Assembly: GCA_963930775.1 (NCBI GenBank) | Contig: OZ005702.1 | Coordinates: forward strand, 4,712,001 to 4,776,000 | Direction of reading: 5' to 3' | DNA from: Cliona cf. orientalis | Lineage: Eukaryota > Porifera > Demospongiae > Clionaida > Clionaidae | DNA: 64,000 nucleotides | In this document: one piece after another, positions 1 to 12,586 of the stretch | How positions within the stretch are numbered: position 1 is the stretch's first letter | How the letters are laid out: each line of letters starts with the position of its first letter | The notes under the pieces: model-generated | What the model saw: only the letters and a program-made list of their open reading frames with translations | What the model was told of the DNA's origin: nothing | Databases searched by the model: none | Program-made: the position numbers and the translations under genes

Positions 1-235
1 TCATGAACCTCCGAGATAGGGACAACCTCCGAGCAAAGGACAAGAGGCCCGTTCCCAAAGTGTCCTTTGTTCGGAGGCTCGACTGTATTGGCTATAAAAT
101 TAATATTAGATGAAGTGGGGGGGGGGGGGGAGGTGACTAAGGTAAACACCCCAATAAAGGACATACCCCGAATAAAGGACAGAAGCCTATGTACCAAAGT
201 GTCCGTTATTCGGAGAGTCCACTGTATAATATACA
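1..235. repeat. Two tandem copies of a short interspersed repeat end
   Basis: Bases 1-90 and about 145-235 are similar to each other. Both carry spaced AAAGGACA and AAAGTGTCC words and end in CGGAG followed by a CACTGTA or GACTGTA sequence. A run of about 16 G lies between them (116-131). This looks like ends of a small inverted-repeat transposon, but I cannot place the boundaries. The ORF crossing it has no recognisable product. Confidence 0.4.
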
Positions 236-1121
236 TGTACACTATTTTTCGGCAATCTGGGATCTCATCAAGGGTTTATTTAAATTACTACAGTGAATTA
301 ATTTTTATCAAAAATTATAATGCAAAGGAACTAGTTCTTTGAGTGACCAGTCTACATCAAAAGTATTGATCCACAATATCTATAATCTCTTGATGATCAG
401 TGATGCTTGCAAACCTGCTTGTAATAAAAAAAGCTAATGTAATATGAGCAAATTACACGTAACTGTTTGGTGATCATGAACTTAATTGCTGATGTTTCAA
501 CTACATGTACATCCTGTTCTCTGTCACATGCATGGTTCATGAATAATTTCAGCCCCTCCCCAAAACTAAATTCATGTGGTATATAGTATTTTTATTGAGG
601 TTGTATGTTACCATGGCAACTTTCCTATTAAGAACACTGATTATGCAAGTTAACATCATTTGTCCCCAGGCTTCTCGACCTTTTTCTTGTATGCATCAAA
701 AAGATTTGAGTGTCTGGAGTGTGCCTGATAATAATATTATTGTTATTAATATTATGGCTATTATAATAATGCATTCATCCATGGAGTCACTGCACATTGC
801 AGACACTGACATGTATGCATTTAATATGGCCACGTTCGATTCTTTATGCCACCCTACACATCATCCATGGATTGTTGTTTTTCTCACATCCTATTCGTAG
901 TTCATGAATAATTTCGGCAGCCCCTCCCCCAAACCCTAGCATCATAGTATTGTTATTATAAATTATTTTAGCATCCATAATAGCTATAAGATACTATACC
1001 TAGCTGATAAATTTAATTATTATTGACTTTTGAATTAATTTTTATATAGCTAAATCTTAGTAACGTGTTGCCTATAGTAGCTAAGAGTGGATATAGCTAG
1101 TAGTGGATTGCATAATAGAGT
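236..1121. other. AT-rich stretch without a recognised gene
   Basis: I see no domain, RNA gene or repeat boundary that can be supported. The open frame at 574-900 has no family resemblance and an ordinary AT-rich composition. Confidence 0.5.
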
Positions 1122-1184
1122 ATGGCTATATCAACTCACATGACTGGCAGGAGTAGAAGCCTTGATGACCAATTGTCCAAGTTC

Positions 1185-2300
1185 TACGGTGGCCCAGAAG
1201 GGCCATGTCCATTACCCAATACAATATTTCTCATTACCAATTTCGACTTTTCTCAATACCAGCTTCCAATTTGGTTATTTCTCATTTCCAATTTTGAGTT
1301 TTCTCATTACTAACTTCTAATTTGGGTGTTTCTTATTTCCAATTTCAAATTTTCTCGTTTTATAACTAATTTGGATAATTATTTCAATTTGGGTAGGTAC
1401 TCTTTGCGGGGTTAGTGAAGTATCATAGTATTGATAGGCGTGTACACAAGAGAGGGTGGACAGGTATGCGTTGAAGGCGGAAACTGGTCGTTAAATACTA
1501 TTTATACGGTATAGCTACCCTATGGCTGAGGTCACACAGTACTGCCTATGTTATAGCTACCTAAAGACCATTTTCTTCTGACAATTTTCTGAATTACCCT
1601 TATAGCTTGATTAAGGGGGCACTAATATCATTATGACATTTAAATCTTGGACACCCTCCCCTCTCCCCCTTTAAGTTAGCGTCATGGCAGTCATAGAGCC
1701 ATGCACACACCTGTAATGCAATTTAAGCATAGAGGGGTGTGGGTGGCTCCAAAGACCAGGCTGTTGTCATACCTGACAGGCACTGACTATCAACTTCTTC
1801 CCCCTTAACATCATAATTATTATTATAATGACGCTAAACAGTCATCGTATAAAAAAGGTCTACGGAGGTTTAGCTGGACATATCACTAGTCTTGTGCCCA
1901 GCCCCCTTCACTGTTGCATGCACGAAGGGGGCTGGGCACAAGACTAACATGCATGTATATCCTCCATGTTGCACAAATGTGGATCAGAGCACATGGCACA
2001 TGCATACAACTGGCGCCTATGATAGTTAACTATACTTGCAAAGAGAATCCACATTGAAGTATCCCAGTTAATAACCCATTTAATAACAGAAATGAGAAAA
2101 ACCCAAATTGGAAGTTAGCTAGTATAATGAGAAAACTCAAAATCGGAAATGAGAAATAACCAAATTGGAGGTTGGTAATGAGAAAACTCAAAATTGGAAA
2201 TGAGAAATAATCAAATTGGAAGCTGGTAATGTGAAAAGTCGAAAATGGTAATGGGAAATATTGTATCGGGTAATGGACATGGCCCTTCTGGGCCACCGTA
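1185..2300. mobile_element. DNA transposon with long inverted ends, flanked by TA
   Basis: The ends are TACGGTGGCCCAGAAGGGCC and its reverse complement. The similarity continues inward for roughly 200 bases as imperfect inverted arms rich in TTCTCATTACCAATTT-type repeats (about 1185-1400 against 2060-2300). Counting CGGTGG..CCACCG as the element leaves TA on both sides, as in Tc1/mariner-type insertion, but the assignment is tentative. There is no transposase, so it is non-autonomous. It sits inside a coding exon. Confidence 0.65.
1887..1946. repeat. Short near-perfect hairpin, shared repeat end
   Basis: AGTCTTGTGCCCAGCCCCCT is followed after a short loop by its reverse complement. The same end (GTCTTGTGCCCAGCCCCC) occurs near 62650, so this is a dispersed miniature element nested in the TA-flanked element. 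Confidence 0.6.
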
Positions 2301-2518
2301 CTACTTCCCTGCTGAGCTCCTTGATTGTCAGTGTTTTGAGTCTCACCTCGGCAAACTAGTTCATCACATTACCATTGATGCCATGGTGATGATGGCCACT
2401 GATCTGGGATTGTCGGATGTCGAAGTAGAAGATTATCAATTTGCTTGGATAAGGAATCCAGCAAAACAGAGACTATAATAATATTATAGAAATACTCAAA
2501 AAAATGGCAAGGGAAAAA

Positions 2519-3786
2519 ATCACCAGAGGCCACCTATATACAGGTACTGTATAATTCAGTTGAAGTATGTCACAGAGGCTTTCAGTTTATAGTGGCATAG
2601 CCAGGTGCCTTCCCCAACTCTTAGATCACTGACTCTAGTACCAGAACCCTCTTAAGGTGCAGGGTATGACATTGTAGTCAATAGTATAATATTTTATTAT
2701 ACCAGTACCCTGTTCAGGTGTAGGGGGTATGTAGTTCAATACTCCTGATATTGAACTTGAACATGCACAGAGTGAGCCATGCTATATGCATGCATGTAGC
2801 AGTGAGGGTTCTGCACTCCTGTGCATTCATTCTTCTCAGAAGCTACGGCTTTCCTCTTCAAATACAATGTACATCACGGTATGCCTCCTCTTCATCCCAT
2901 CAGGCAGTTGATCTTCTCACAAAGTCATCAAAATAATATGTTTAATACAAAGTGACCCACATCTTTATTATTGCCATTTTTATTAAGTTTTATCTCATTC
3001 CCTGATCCTGTTTGTTCTCACAAGTTGCCTTGAACTTGAGACTAGCTACACCCGTTTTTACGCAGTTATTGAATTTTATTAATAATTTGTTGGTCTCTGA
3101 TTTTGTGTATTACTGGTACTAAGCTTATAGCTACCAGTAAGTTATTGATGCTCATTTCTGGTGTAAGCTTACACTACACGCATGTGCAAATTGTATTCTT
3201 TAAGTTAACGAGCCCCACCCATCAAGTTCATGCAGAGAATCACATGATCTCTCCCTAATGTTTACCTAGTTGCTGCTCGAATTTAACCTCCATAATAAAG
3301 CCACTCCAAATTAATCATTAGTTTCTGGTCACCCACCTGCATGATATTTTGAAAAGCCAATAATTATTTATGAGGACTATATTCATGGTAAAAATGATGT
3401 AAAATGACGTATTGATACTCTTGAGATCATACATCTCGATCTATATAGATGTCAGTCTCGAGCTCATTGCCTGCTGCACATTCCATGATGGTGATAGAAT
3501 ATTAGTGCACTGTGGTTTGTCATTCTCATAGCATGAGCTGTGTGTGATGAAAATTATAATAATTATTATGATCTGACAGGTTGTTGTTTGCACTCGAGGT
3601 TTGCTGACCATTCACCTGTGGTATGATTTAAGTACTTCCTCTTCCTGTCTTAGTCATAGTCCCATATTATAATATAGTCCTAACCACCCGCCCACCCTCA
3701 TGTACTTGAGACAACTGGTGAGATCAGAAACTAATGATTGACTGGAGGCTTAATATTATGGCTACACAAGGTGAGATATGCTGTAG
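2519..3786 (+). promoter_or_regulatory. Inter-NLR spacer with tail-like and promoter-like blocks
   Basis: At about 2845-2935 (GGCTTTCCTCTTCAAATAC) it resembles the NLR tail blocks near 11200 and 37040. At about 3180-3250 (CATGTGCAAATT, then GAGCCCCACCCATC and CACATGATC) it resembles the blocks in front of unit C (12350) and after unit D (37550). This suggests a duplicated 3' end followed by a duplicated promoter region. No coding sequence was recognised. Confidence 0.35.
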
Positions 3787-6700
3787 GCTTTAAATAATGA
3801 ACCAACAAAGGGATCTATAACGTGTACTCCAAGTGTGAATGATCAGATTTATCCTGGTACTTTTCTCCCTCATGTCCATATAGGCTTCTACCCAGACAAA
3901 TCAAAGCTGAAGGACTTGGTCTATGAGCTGAAAGAAGTAGACTGGAATCAGCTTGGCATCCAGTTGAATGTTCCAAGACACATTCTTAGAAATATTGATC
4001 GAGACAACCCCGGCAATGAATCCAGGAAGCTGTCAGAAGTGCTCCAGTATTGGATAGACAATGAATCAGAACCATCATGGGAAAAGATAGTCCAGGCTCT
4101 GCAAAGGATCGATGGACACAAAAATATCATCAGTAGGATCCAGTTGAAATACAACATCAGTCCACAACCTCAATTGCAAGGTTATATTGAGTCTCTCAGT
4201 GCTTCTAGATCTAATGAAAGTGATCATCAAATTGTGTCAAGGAGATCTTGTATAGCTGAAGGAGGTGTATCTGTAGGCAGTGTGTCTGCCAGACCTATTC
4301 ACAGCCTTGACGAACAGCTGTCCAAGTTCCCTGCTCAGCTCCTTGATAGTCCCTGTGCTGATGCCCACTTGATCACGTTGAGTCAGTCCGTGACAGAGTG
4401 GCAGGACTTGGCTCCTTACTTGCGACTAACGCTAGCAGAGGAGAGGGGGATCCTATCAGCCTCCCACCAGGTCACCCCTGCCAGACAATGCTCTGAAATG
4501 TTCAGAATATGGAGGGAGAGGCTTGGAGAAAATGCTACGTACAGGTAAGTACTTATGTCTTAATACTGTCATCTCTGTGCAGTTAAATGCACTGCAGGAT
4601 ACAGATGCAGCATGCACAGGGCTTGGGCTCTAGAGAGCTCTAGTTCAGAAATATGTATTTGTTGAAAGAGGGATATTGTTATCGGTGGTGGGACAGCTGC
4701 ATAGCTGCTTCTGTTGTACAGTCTCAGTGAGCAGCACATTTATAGATCTCGATCGCCTTCTTAGCATCTCCTCGTGCTGTTGAGCTGACTGTGATTGATG
4801 ATGAGCTCTATCTCGCTCTCTCCTCGTTTGGAGTCTTACTTAACTCTCATTCGCACTTGGTACTATATGGCATGATACGATACCATACGTGTAAAAGCAC
4901 GAGTGTAAATTTATAAAAGGAACAGTATATATGCGACCCCTAGCCTTGGCATGACAATACACTATAGAATAATATCCATAGAGCAATGCTGGTTTTATAA
5001 TTTCGCGTGACCAACGTGCCATAATATTAAATTCGTGCATAGCTCTACCGTTTATGTGGGTCTCGCTCAGGCTCGCCCTAATAATTATTAATGAGTGTAC
5101 TCTTTGCCTCAAGTCGTATTATGTGGAGGGACTGTTGGGCACACATACGACTATCATGGTCTGATTGGATCTGCTTCAATGGTCTTCAAGATCTATCGTG
5201 CTGTGGCTTTTCGAGTCTAGTCAGACAAAGGCTTCTCAGCTTAGGTTTGTTCCAAATAGGGCCTGCATGACACTAGTTTTATTTCAAACTCATGCATGAG
5301 ACTCAAGACATATTGAAGAACAAGTGGGAGAGAAGATTGAAGTGGGACTGCCCCTTTAAACATAGTGAGATAGTTGGAAATTATCATGTAGATAGTCACT
5401 AGTCACCCATACATGTACATACACGCGGTTGCAGCCACCCTGGAATATGCATGCATCCTGAGCACCTGTCACCACAAATGTGGGTGGATTCACCCCATAA
5501 GAGAGATGGCCATGTTAGTGGGGAAAACGGTCAAAATAACTTCCTTTATGGTATAGCCTAGGTCGCAGTAGAGATTAGATAGATCAGAACATGTGACTGT
5601 GGTGTGATCATTGCTTGTGTCCATAAGTTCAGAGGTGGATAGTAGATAACATATCCCACCTCAGTATACATAGGCATTGTTTACACAGACACGGAAACAA
5701 ACTCACGCACACTAATTGATACTAATCAGGAATCAATTAGCTATCGCTCAATCTGGCAGTTCTACCACTTGGGAGTGCAATTGCAAGTGAACTGTACTAG
5801 CTGCTAGTCCAAATCTAGATAGCATAAATCTATTCATTAGCCATTGCCTGAGTTCTTTGAACAGTGGAACTACCGTAGACTCTGGTTAATAAGCGCATGC
5901 GCCTATAGCGGTAAGCGGAATGACAGTATGCGCTTAATAAAGGATATGCGCTTATATGGCACATAACCACGCCCACAAACGTTTGGGCACGTGATGGATG
6001 CGAGGCCCGCTAGCACTAGCGCTCGCTCGATCGAGCACTTTAGCGTTTACAGTTGCCGCTCAAGATGACGAGTGCTGGCGATTTGTCGATCTTCTTGCAT
6101 GATAACGTTATTCGTGGCCATCATTTCTCCAAAGATACCCGATTCCAAATACTTTCCAGCCGGTCAAGGTCAGGTTCATAGAACGCCACGCCTATTAAGC
6201 GCATGCGCTTAATAAACAATAGCTTATGACAAGAAGAGGGCATGCGCTTAATAAATAATGTGCGCTTAATAGCGAGGTGCGCTTAATAACCAGACTTTAC
6301 GGTATTCTAAATTTGTTTTCGAAGCTACCTGACTATCTTCTATTCACGGAAAGCTGATGAATCAACTAGTCATGGTTCCGTGACTCAAGCCATCTAGTTA
6401 TGGTTGTTTCTTTGTTGGTTTGTTTACTGTGCAACTTTCTTTCTGTTCAAAACTATTGTTGCTAGGTATAGAACGGTTGTTGCTATGCATGTGGACTATG
6501 GTGTGCATGATTTTTAGTCAATCAGGTGGGATATAATATAATTGTTGTACCACGGTTGCCAGGGATTTATGGTGACGTAAACTGCCCTTGGATTTGGGTT
6601 GGTTTACTGCCATAAATCTCTGGCCCCGTGATATTATAATAGCCTCACTGGCTCTGGGGGTATATCACTTACAGTAGGACCTTTACGCAGTTGAAAACCA

Positions 6701-8747
6701 TGAAGGTCTAGTTAAAGCAATGTACTCAAACGTGTTCAGGATTCTACATAGAGTATTTTATCTTCTAAACAATTATGTAGAAACTTCCAATATTATAGTT
6801 TACAGAAGGGTGATTCCTGGGATGATCATTTCCCTTTTCCCAACCAACGAATTGGTCCTTCAACACAATAATAATATTATTATTATCAGTTCTCCTTAAA
6901 CTTTATACAGGTGTTTAATAACATCAATTCACGAAGCAAATAAAGTGGATTTGATCGATGCACTACAACGAATTGTTACTCTTGAACAACTTCCAGTACA
7001 GCGACCTCTGATTCAGCTAGCTAAACATGATCTTGATTGGTACGGTAGCTACCTAAAGAAGCAGTACGTGGAAGTCCTTTTCACTCTACAGGTATCTGCC
7101 AACAAATGGCTTCCTTCACCAACACAAAAAATTTTCAACCTGGCCATCATCAAGAAAGAAAAGATTCAAAGAGGAAGAGTTGACGATGAATTTATCCACA
7201 AGACCATCAGGGGGCAAGTAGATGACATTCTTCTAGAGAAGTCCCCCATAGAACTGAAAGATATCTTTAAGAACATTGAAGGAGAGAGAAAGGTGATTCT
7301 TTTAGATGGTGCTCCAGGTAGCGGGAAGAGTACACTAACTGTACACATCTGTCAGCAATGGGGCAGAGAAGAACTATTTAATGAATTCACTGTTGTGATA
7401 CTCGTTCAGCTACGAGACCCAAGAGTACAGAGTGCAAATTCAATCGCTGATTTGCTTCCCACAAAAAATTATGCAATGGCTGAACAAGCTGCTAGAGAAA
7501 TTATAGCTAATGAAGGCAGTGGTGTTCTCTGGATACTGGATGGGTTTGACGAACTACCATCACATCTGCAGGACAACTCGATCGTCAGTACACTGATCAA
7601 ACCAAACCTTTACCAGGAGAACCCACTGTCAAAAACTGCAGTGATAGTTACTTCTCGTCCAATTTCATCAGGTGACCTTTGCCCTGTAGTCTCCTCGCGA
7701 ATTGAAGTATTAGGGTTTACTGCTGAGGAGCAGAGACTATTCTTTACCGAGTGTCTCAACAATGATGCAAAAGCTGTGGTGACTCTAATGGAGAGGCTTA
7801 GCAACAACCCAGCCATGGAGGGCAGCTGCTACCTTCCTCTGAATGCTTCCATTGTAGCCCATCTTTATCTAATCGATGGATCCCTCCCTTCCACTATTTA
7901 TGGTATATTTTCTTCCCTTGTCCAGCACTGTCTCTCTCGCTATCTTCACGAACGACAGGGGGTACCTCTAAATCTAGCCAGTTTTAAATCATTTGATGAA
8001 CTGCCTGACAAATTAAACTCCTCTTTTAAGCAGCTCTGTTATCTTTCATTCACTGGTGCTAGGGATAATAGGGTAACCTTTTCTAGCAGTGACATAGAAG
8101 CTTTAGCATCTTCGGACGAGATTTGTGAGCTTGGTCTACTGCAGGCGGTACCTAGTATTGTTTCTCATGGTAGATCAGTTTTTCACAACTTTCTCCATCT
8201 GTCCATTCAGGAGCTGCTAGCTGCGGTTCATATATCTCAAATGCCGGCCAGTAAGCAGATTTCAACATTTTACTCCATGTTCAGTGACGCTCGATTTAGT
8301 GCAGTGTTTCAGTTTTATGCAGCCATCACAAAGCTTCGTACATCAAGGCCTCTCCTCAGCTTAGTACCACGTTTCTTACGTCCTGTCTCTGCCAGTATTT
8401 ATGATCTTATTAGAACAAATATTCGAAAAGGCTCTAAGGCTCTTTTGGTTTCACTTTTGAACTGCTTGTATGAGGCTCAGGATACTGACTTATGTAAGTA
8501 TGTAGGAGTACAACTTAGAGGCAAGGTCCCTCTTTTAGGTAAATTAACTGGGTCAGTATCTGAGCTTATTCTTCTTGGTACGTCACTATTACCCCACGAC
8601 TGCCTCTCTATTGGCTACTTCCTGGCTTCCATTGCTATTAGTTATAAAGGCAGGTTCTCAGTTAATCTTAGCTATTGTACTTTAAGTGATACCAGCATAA
8701 AGATCCTCATGCAAAGTCTTTGCAGGAGCCTGGATTCCTCACAGTGA
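3787..8747 (+). CDS. NLR unit B: DEATH-DEATH-NACHT protein
   Basis: Presumed cytoplasmic innate immune sensor. Exon 1 is 3787-4544: the frame is open from an AG at 3785-3786, and no ATG precedes the first domain, so an upstream exon is possible. It encodes two Death-like domains. The first is around LKDLVYELKEVDWNQLGIQL to SWEKIVQALQ; the second runs from SLDEQLSKFPAQLLDS to MFRIWRERLGENATYR. Donor CAG|gtaagt, intron 4545-6910, acceptor tttatacag. The joined codon completes YRCLITSIHEAN. Exon 2 encodes NACHT with Walker A GAPGSGKST, Walker B WILDGFDELP, sensor VIVTSRP and a winged-helix-like segment. The frame stops at 8745-8747, just after the first LRR-like repeats. A one-base insertion relative to unit C (near 8731-8740) causes this stop. 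Unit C has only one Death domain, so the tandem pair is a difference between paralogues. Confidence 0.75.
5460..5620. repeat. Ancestral NLR intron block
   Basis: This part of the B intron (GTGGGTGGATTCACC, then AGATGGCCAT, ACTTCCTTTAT and ATGTGACT) matches about 28450-28600 in the C intron in the same order and orientation. It is a homologous intron remnant rather than a mobile element. Confidence 0.5.
5871..6304. mobile_element. Miniature element with TACCGTA-type inverted ends
   Basis: It begins TACCGTAGACTCTGGTTAAT and ends with the imperfect inverse, ATAACCAGACTTTACGGTA. Inside, AAGCGCATGCGC and GCGCTTAATA repeat several times from both ends. No ORF is recognised. It lies in the B intron. 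Confidence 0.65.
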
Positions 8748-9204
8748 AATAACTGGTCACCTTGATATGGATATAGGCAGCAATAAGATCACTGGAGTAG
8801 GGGCTTCATAATACATAGCTGAGGCATTGAGAACTACTAGAACACTGAGGAAGCTGAATCTATGGGCTAATCCGATTGGTGATGAAGGACTACAGTACAT
8901 TTCAGAGGCCCTAACAACCAATACAACACTTACTAATCTGAATTTGATTGAATGCGGACTAAGAATCACAGAAGAGAGTGGTCCAGCACTCACTGAAATG
9001 CTACAGAGAAACAAAACTTTGAGAAAACTCAACTTATCACTTAACGAAGCCATATCAGACAATGCAGCATCATTTATCATAGAGGGTCTCAAGAAGAACA
9101 CCACTCTCAAGACATTGGAGTTAAAACTTTGTGCCATCACAGGTGGAGGCATTCATTTGATTCAGAGTAGTACCTCAACATGCAAGATAGCTAAACAAGA
9201 CTGA
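8748..9204 (+). pseudogene. LRR tail of NLR unit B, out of frame
   Basis: The sequence continues unit B after the frameshift and encodes LRR_RI-type repeats (LRKLNLWANPIGDEGL, LRKLNLSLNEAISDN) closely matching unit C. A TAA at 8809-8811 lies in the LRR frame, within three extra bases absent from units C and D. Two independent breaks make read-through to the LRRs unlikely, so B probably ends shortly after NACHT. Sequencing error could explain the one-base shift but not the TAA. Confidence 0.6.
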
Positions 9205-10468
9205 TAGGACTTTTATGACCAATAGCATCACACACCCCCACCATACAGATAAGAGTGACCAACATATTATAATACCACAGGAAGTGCTATACAAGTACAG
9301 TATCAGAAGTATAGAGCTAGGATCTGTGTATCCCAACCAGCTGATATCTTACATGGACAGGTGCTTGGAAGAAGACAGATCAGATTGAAATGAAAGACAT
9401 GGAACATGTATGTTCTAGAGCTAGTGTACATACATGCATGTGTTGTAGGGTACACCATCAGACTGAGACCACTCTATATTCTCATTCTACACACACCATA
9501 ATAGTTACAACATATCATAACATTAATTGGGGTTCGCTAGATCAAGAGCATTGTAATGAACTCTCAACAAGTTACAAGATGTAGAGTCGAATACATCCCA
9601 ATTAAAATCATGTATTTAATTGAAAGATTTGTTTGTTTCTGACCTCCTTCATCATCAGGCTACCCTATGATCATCAGATTCTACACCCACCAATAATTTA
9701 TATGTATAAACATTGGTTGCTAAGTGCCCAGTACGCATACACATATGATATTATAAATTATGATACATATTTTTGTGCATACACTGACATTCATGTATAC
9801 AATACACACAGGTGAGAGGAGAAGCACTGTGGTTGACCTGAGGACTAGACTACTATTAATATTTCGGCACTAACATGCAGCTGTGGAGGTGCTGGTGTTG
9901 CTGACAGTTCCACAACTGGCCTGGGGGTCGGCAATTCCCTCGAGTCAACAGCAGATCACTAAAGAAAACTCCTAAATTAAGAAGAGAACCTGCTCAAGTC
10001 AAAACGTGTCTGTCAAACCTCCCCAAGTGAGTTAGATATCCTAATACGCCATGGAAATGAGATGTAGTGTCCATGGACTCCAATTTTCCTATTCTCTCAG
10101 CTTAGGGATTAATAAAGGATTATTTGTGTCAAGAATTGTCTGACGAAGGGGGTCTTGGTCGGCTGGGGGGGGGGGGACATGCTTCTCCAGCTAGGAATGT
10201 AGTACAAGACTGCAGCCACTTGTGACACAATATTCCACTTGTCCTGCGGTGTGAAGGGTAGGGGATCCCAGGGTGCCCCCTCCTCTGTATTAATCCCTGT
10301 TCCTAATGGTTAGTCTCAGCTTACGTACATTGTAGCTAGCTATTTAGATGACCCACTATCTGTGTCAATTAATTAAGTGAGTCAGGAAAACGTGTGCTCC
10401 ACACCTAAGGCCCACTCTCCACACCTTATACATGTTTACCCTACTACCTTATACCCTATTTCCTCTAC
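9205..10468 (+). other. NLR 3' flank, no gene
   Basis: 9215-9450 resembles the region after unit C (CACACCCCCACCATAC, GGATCTGTGTATCCCAACCAG; also ATGGAACATGTATGTTCTAG against 33880-33910). It is therefore probably old 3' UTR shared by paralogues. The rest contains a G-rich run near 10160 and nothing recognisable. Confidence 0.45.
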
Positions 10469-10870
10469 ATACCATATTTGCTTGATCAGACGCCGCTCTC
10501 GATTAGTCGCCGCTCTCGAATAGTCGCCGCACCTCCGGAAGTGCTGAACGAAATAGTCGCCGCTCTCGAATAATAGCCACGCCACACCTATTATTCGAGA
10601 ACACCAGTACATGGAGCCAGGACATACCTCGCGACTCGTTTTTTCGATGGTAGGTACACAATAAACAATCTAGAACAAGTTCTAACCTTCTTCTATATCA
10701 GCGAAGGGGCCAGAATCTCCTAGATCAGTGGTTTCAATCTACTGTTTTTCTAAGGATTGCCTCTATGGCAGCTACTGGTATTAATAAACACCGCTCTCGA
10801 ATAAACGCCGCACAAACTCGAGCAATGAAATTAATAGTAGCCGCAGCATCTGATTGAGCGAATATGGTAT
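10469..10870. mobile_element. Miniature element with ATACCATATT inverted ends
   Basis: The left end ATACCATATTTGCTTGATCA matches the inverse of the right end TGATTGAGCGAATATGGTAT. Subterminal CGCCGCTCTCGAAT motifs repeat at both ends in inverted fashion. There is no coding capacity. Confidence 0.65.
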
Positions 10871-10994
10871 GTGTGTACATGTGTTTGGGGTAACCTTATG
10901 ATGATTGTGTACAGTCATGGCATTCTGGATCTCTGTACATGCTTGTGGTCAATCTGTTATCATGAGTCATTCCTTTGCTGTGTGTGCATGTGTG

Positions 10995-11330
10995 TATATA
11001 GGTCAAAGAAGAGTGATGCAATATATACAGTGCCATGGATCAAACTCTGGACTCCACTTATCAACTCTGCCTCTGCTCACAACGCACTCCGATCCTTGAA
11101 CTCCAGTGCTCAAGTTGGCTCGATGCAAACTCCTCCAGTACCCAGTCTCATCACTAGTAGTAATTTCAGAAATTTAGCAATGGGACTCATTTTCATCAGC
11201 TTTCCTCTTCAAATATGCCTCATCTTTGTCCCAAACTCCCATCGCAGGCAGTCGATCGTCTCACGAAATCATCATCATTGGAGATTCTCCCGTCACTAAG
11301 AACCCTCCTCCTCTCCTCCCCACTCCCTCT
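10995..11330 (+). repeat. NLR tail block, copy after unit B
   Basis: It follows an AG acceptor-like site (gtgtatatag) and includes AAGAGTGATGCAAT, TCAACTCTGCCTCTG and GGCTCGATGCAAACTCCTCC. The same order recurs at 36830-37150 after unit D, and a shorter version occurs near 2845. Frames are not conserved between copies, so it is more likely untranslated or decayed exon than a working CDS. Confidence 0.45.
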
Positions 11331-11331
11331 T

Positions 11332-12072
11332 ATGGAGCTTATTTTGTGTCAAAAATCAGAATTTTGATTTAGAATGTGAAATATAATGTCATCGGGCAAT
11401 ATCAACTGTGAAATAAAGTTTTCAGTTTGTTTGTAGTTTAAATTTTGACTTTTCATTCGATTTTCAATTTGATTTTCAATTTGATTTTCCGTTCGATTTT
11501 CGATTTGATTTTCACAATGTGATCTTCAATTTGATTTTTCACTTGATTCTCTGTTCAATTTTTGCTTTGATTTTCAATCGTTTCATATTCCATTATTCTA
11601 TAACCCAGAACAGGTTCCATTGGTCATTTTCATTAGAGTGTAATCCTCTCTCAACAATAATTACGTTTAACTTGCATGGTGACCTTTATTACATTCAATG
11701 CAGCACAAACCGAAGTGAAATATTGCTCTCAAGTCGAATGATAGGAACCTCACAGTGGTTAATTCTTGCTAATAAAAACTAATAAAGGTTGCCAGGCAAG
11801 TAAATTGTTGAGAGACAGCGTTACACTCATGAAAATGAGCATTGGAACCTGATCTGGGTTATAGAACAATGGAATATGAACAATCGAAAGTCAAAGCGAA
11901 AATTGAACAGAAAATCAAATGAAAAATTAAATTGAAGATTGTATTGAAAATCAAATTGAAAATCGAACAGAAAATCAAATTGAATATCAAATTTGAAGTT
12001 GATATTGCCTGATCACATTGTATTTCACTCTAAAAATCAAATTCATGATTTTTGACACAAAATAAGCTCCAT
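11332..12072. mobile_element. Long inverted-repeat element in the NLR tail block
   Basis: The ends are ATGGAGCTTATTTTGTGTCA and its inverse. Arms of about 250-300 bases carry many GATTTTCAATTTGATTTTC repeats on the left and the complement on the right. The middle holds TAACCCAGAACAGGTTCCA and its inverse. Comparison with the tail of unit D shows the uninterrupted target. CCCTCT occurs on both sides, hinting at a direct repeat of about 8-9 bp as in Mutator-like elements. No transposase. Confidence 0.7.
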
Positions 12073-12299
12073 ACCCTCTACTGATTTAACAGGTCTACAG
12101 TCATCATTGCTATTGGTTCTCTTTCTCTCTTTCAAGAAGACGGAAATGCATACGTGTGCATAGTGAAGCAATTCATGCAGTGAATTATAATAGCGATTGT
12201 GGTTTTTTATCACTTTCATCACCATGTCATACCGGTAATTACACTGTTACAATAATAATTATTCATTTTTCCATCATTGATTGATTCACAGCCAGACAT

Positions 12300-12586
12300 T
12301 TTCAGTCCAATCACTTCCTGTTCATTAATCACTATGCCTTACCTGCGTCAAGCAAAGCGCATGCGCATCGCACTACGAGCCCCACCCACCTTATGATCAC
12401 GTCACATGATCAATCACCACTGAATCAAGCATAATTAAATCTGAAAGCGATTCTACTCGCCGTATTAGCTCGGTTGCAATTATAATATTGTGAGTTATAG
12501 AATTATTATCTGACACTAGTTTACTATTCATACGTGATACAACCACGGCATTTAGGTGAAATCAGATTCTGACATTTTTAGAAACT
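12300..12586 (+). promoter_or_regulatory. Probable upstream region of NLR unit C
   Basis: AATCACTTCCTGTTCA, AAGCGCATGCGCAT and GAGCCCCACCCACCTT occur here in the same order as at 37465-37575. A weaker version is at 3190-3240, where it precedes the Death exon of unit B. Its position just before the first ATG of C supports a promoter or 5' UTR role. Confidence 0.4.

Larger units (their letters stand above)
1122..2518 (+). pseudogene. NLR unit A: Death-domain exon, interrupted
   Basis: The left part (to about 1184) reads SLDDQLSKF, matching the start of the Death exons of units B and C (SLDEQLSKF, SLEEQLSKF). The right part resumes at about 2301 with FPAELLDCQCFESHLGKL, then a Death-like core including ATDLGLSDVEVED. 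A mobile element of about 1.1 kb separates the two. Near 2460-2475 the frame shifts by one base; the shifted frame gives EILKKMAREKI and runs to a possible splice donor (CAG|gtactg) at about 2523. No NACHT exon follows before unit B. In this family the exon would encode the adaptor-recruiting domain of an NLR. It is a broken copy unless the element is spliced out. Confidence 0.6.

Noticed and set aside
10871-11299. Coding gene after unit B
   Set aside because: The related block after unit D keeps a different open frame; indels are not multiples of three.
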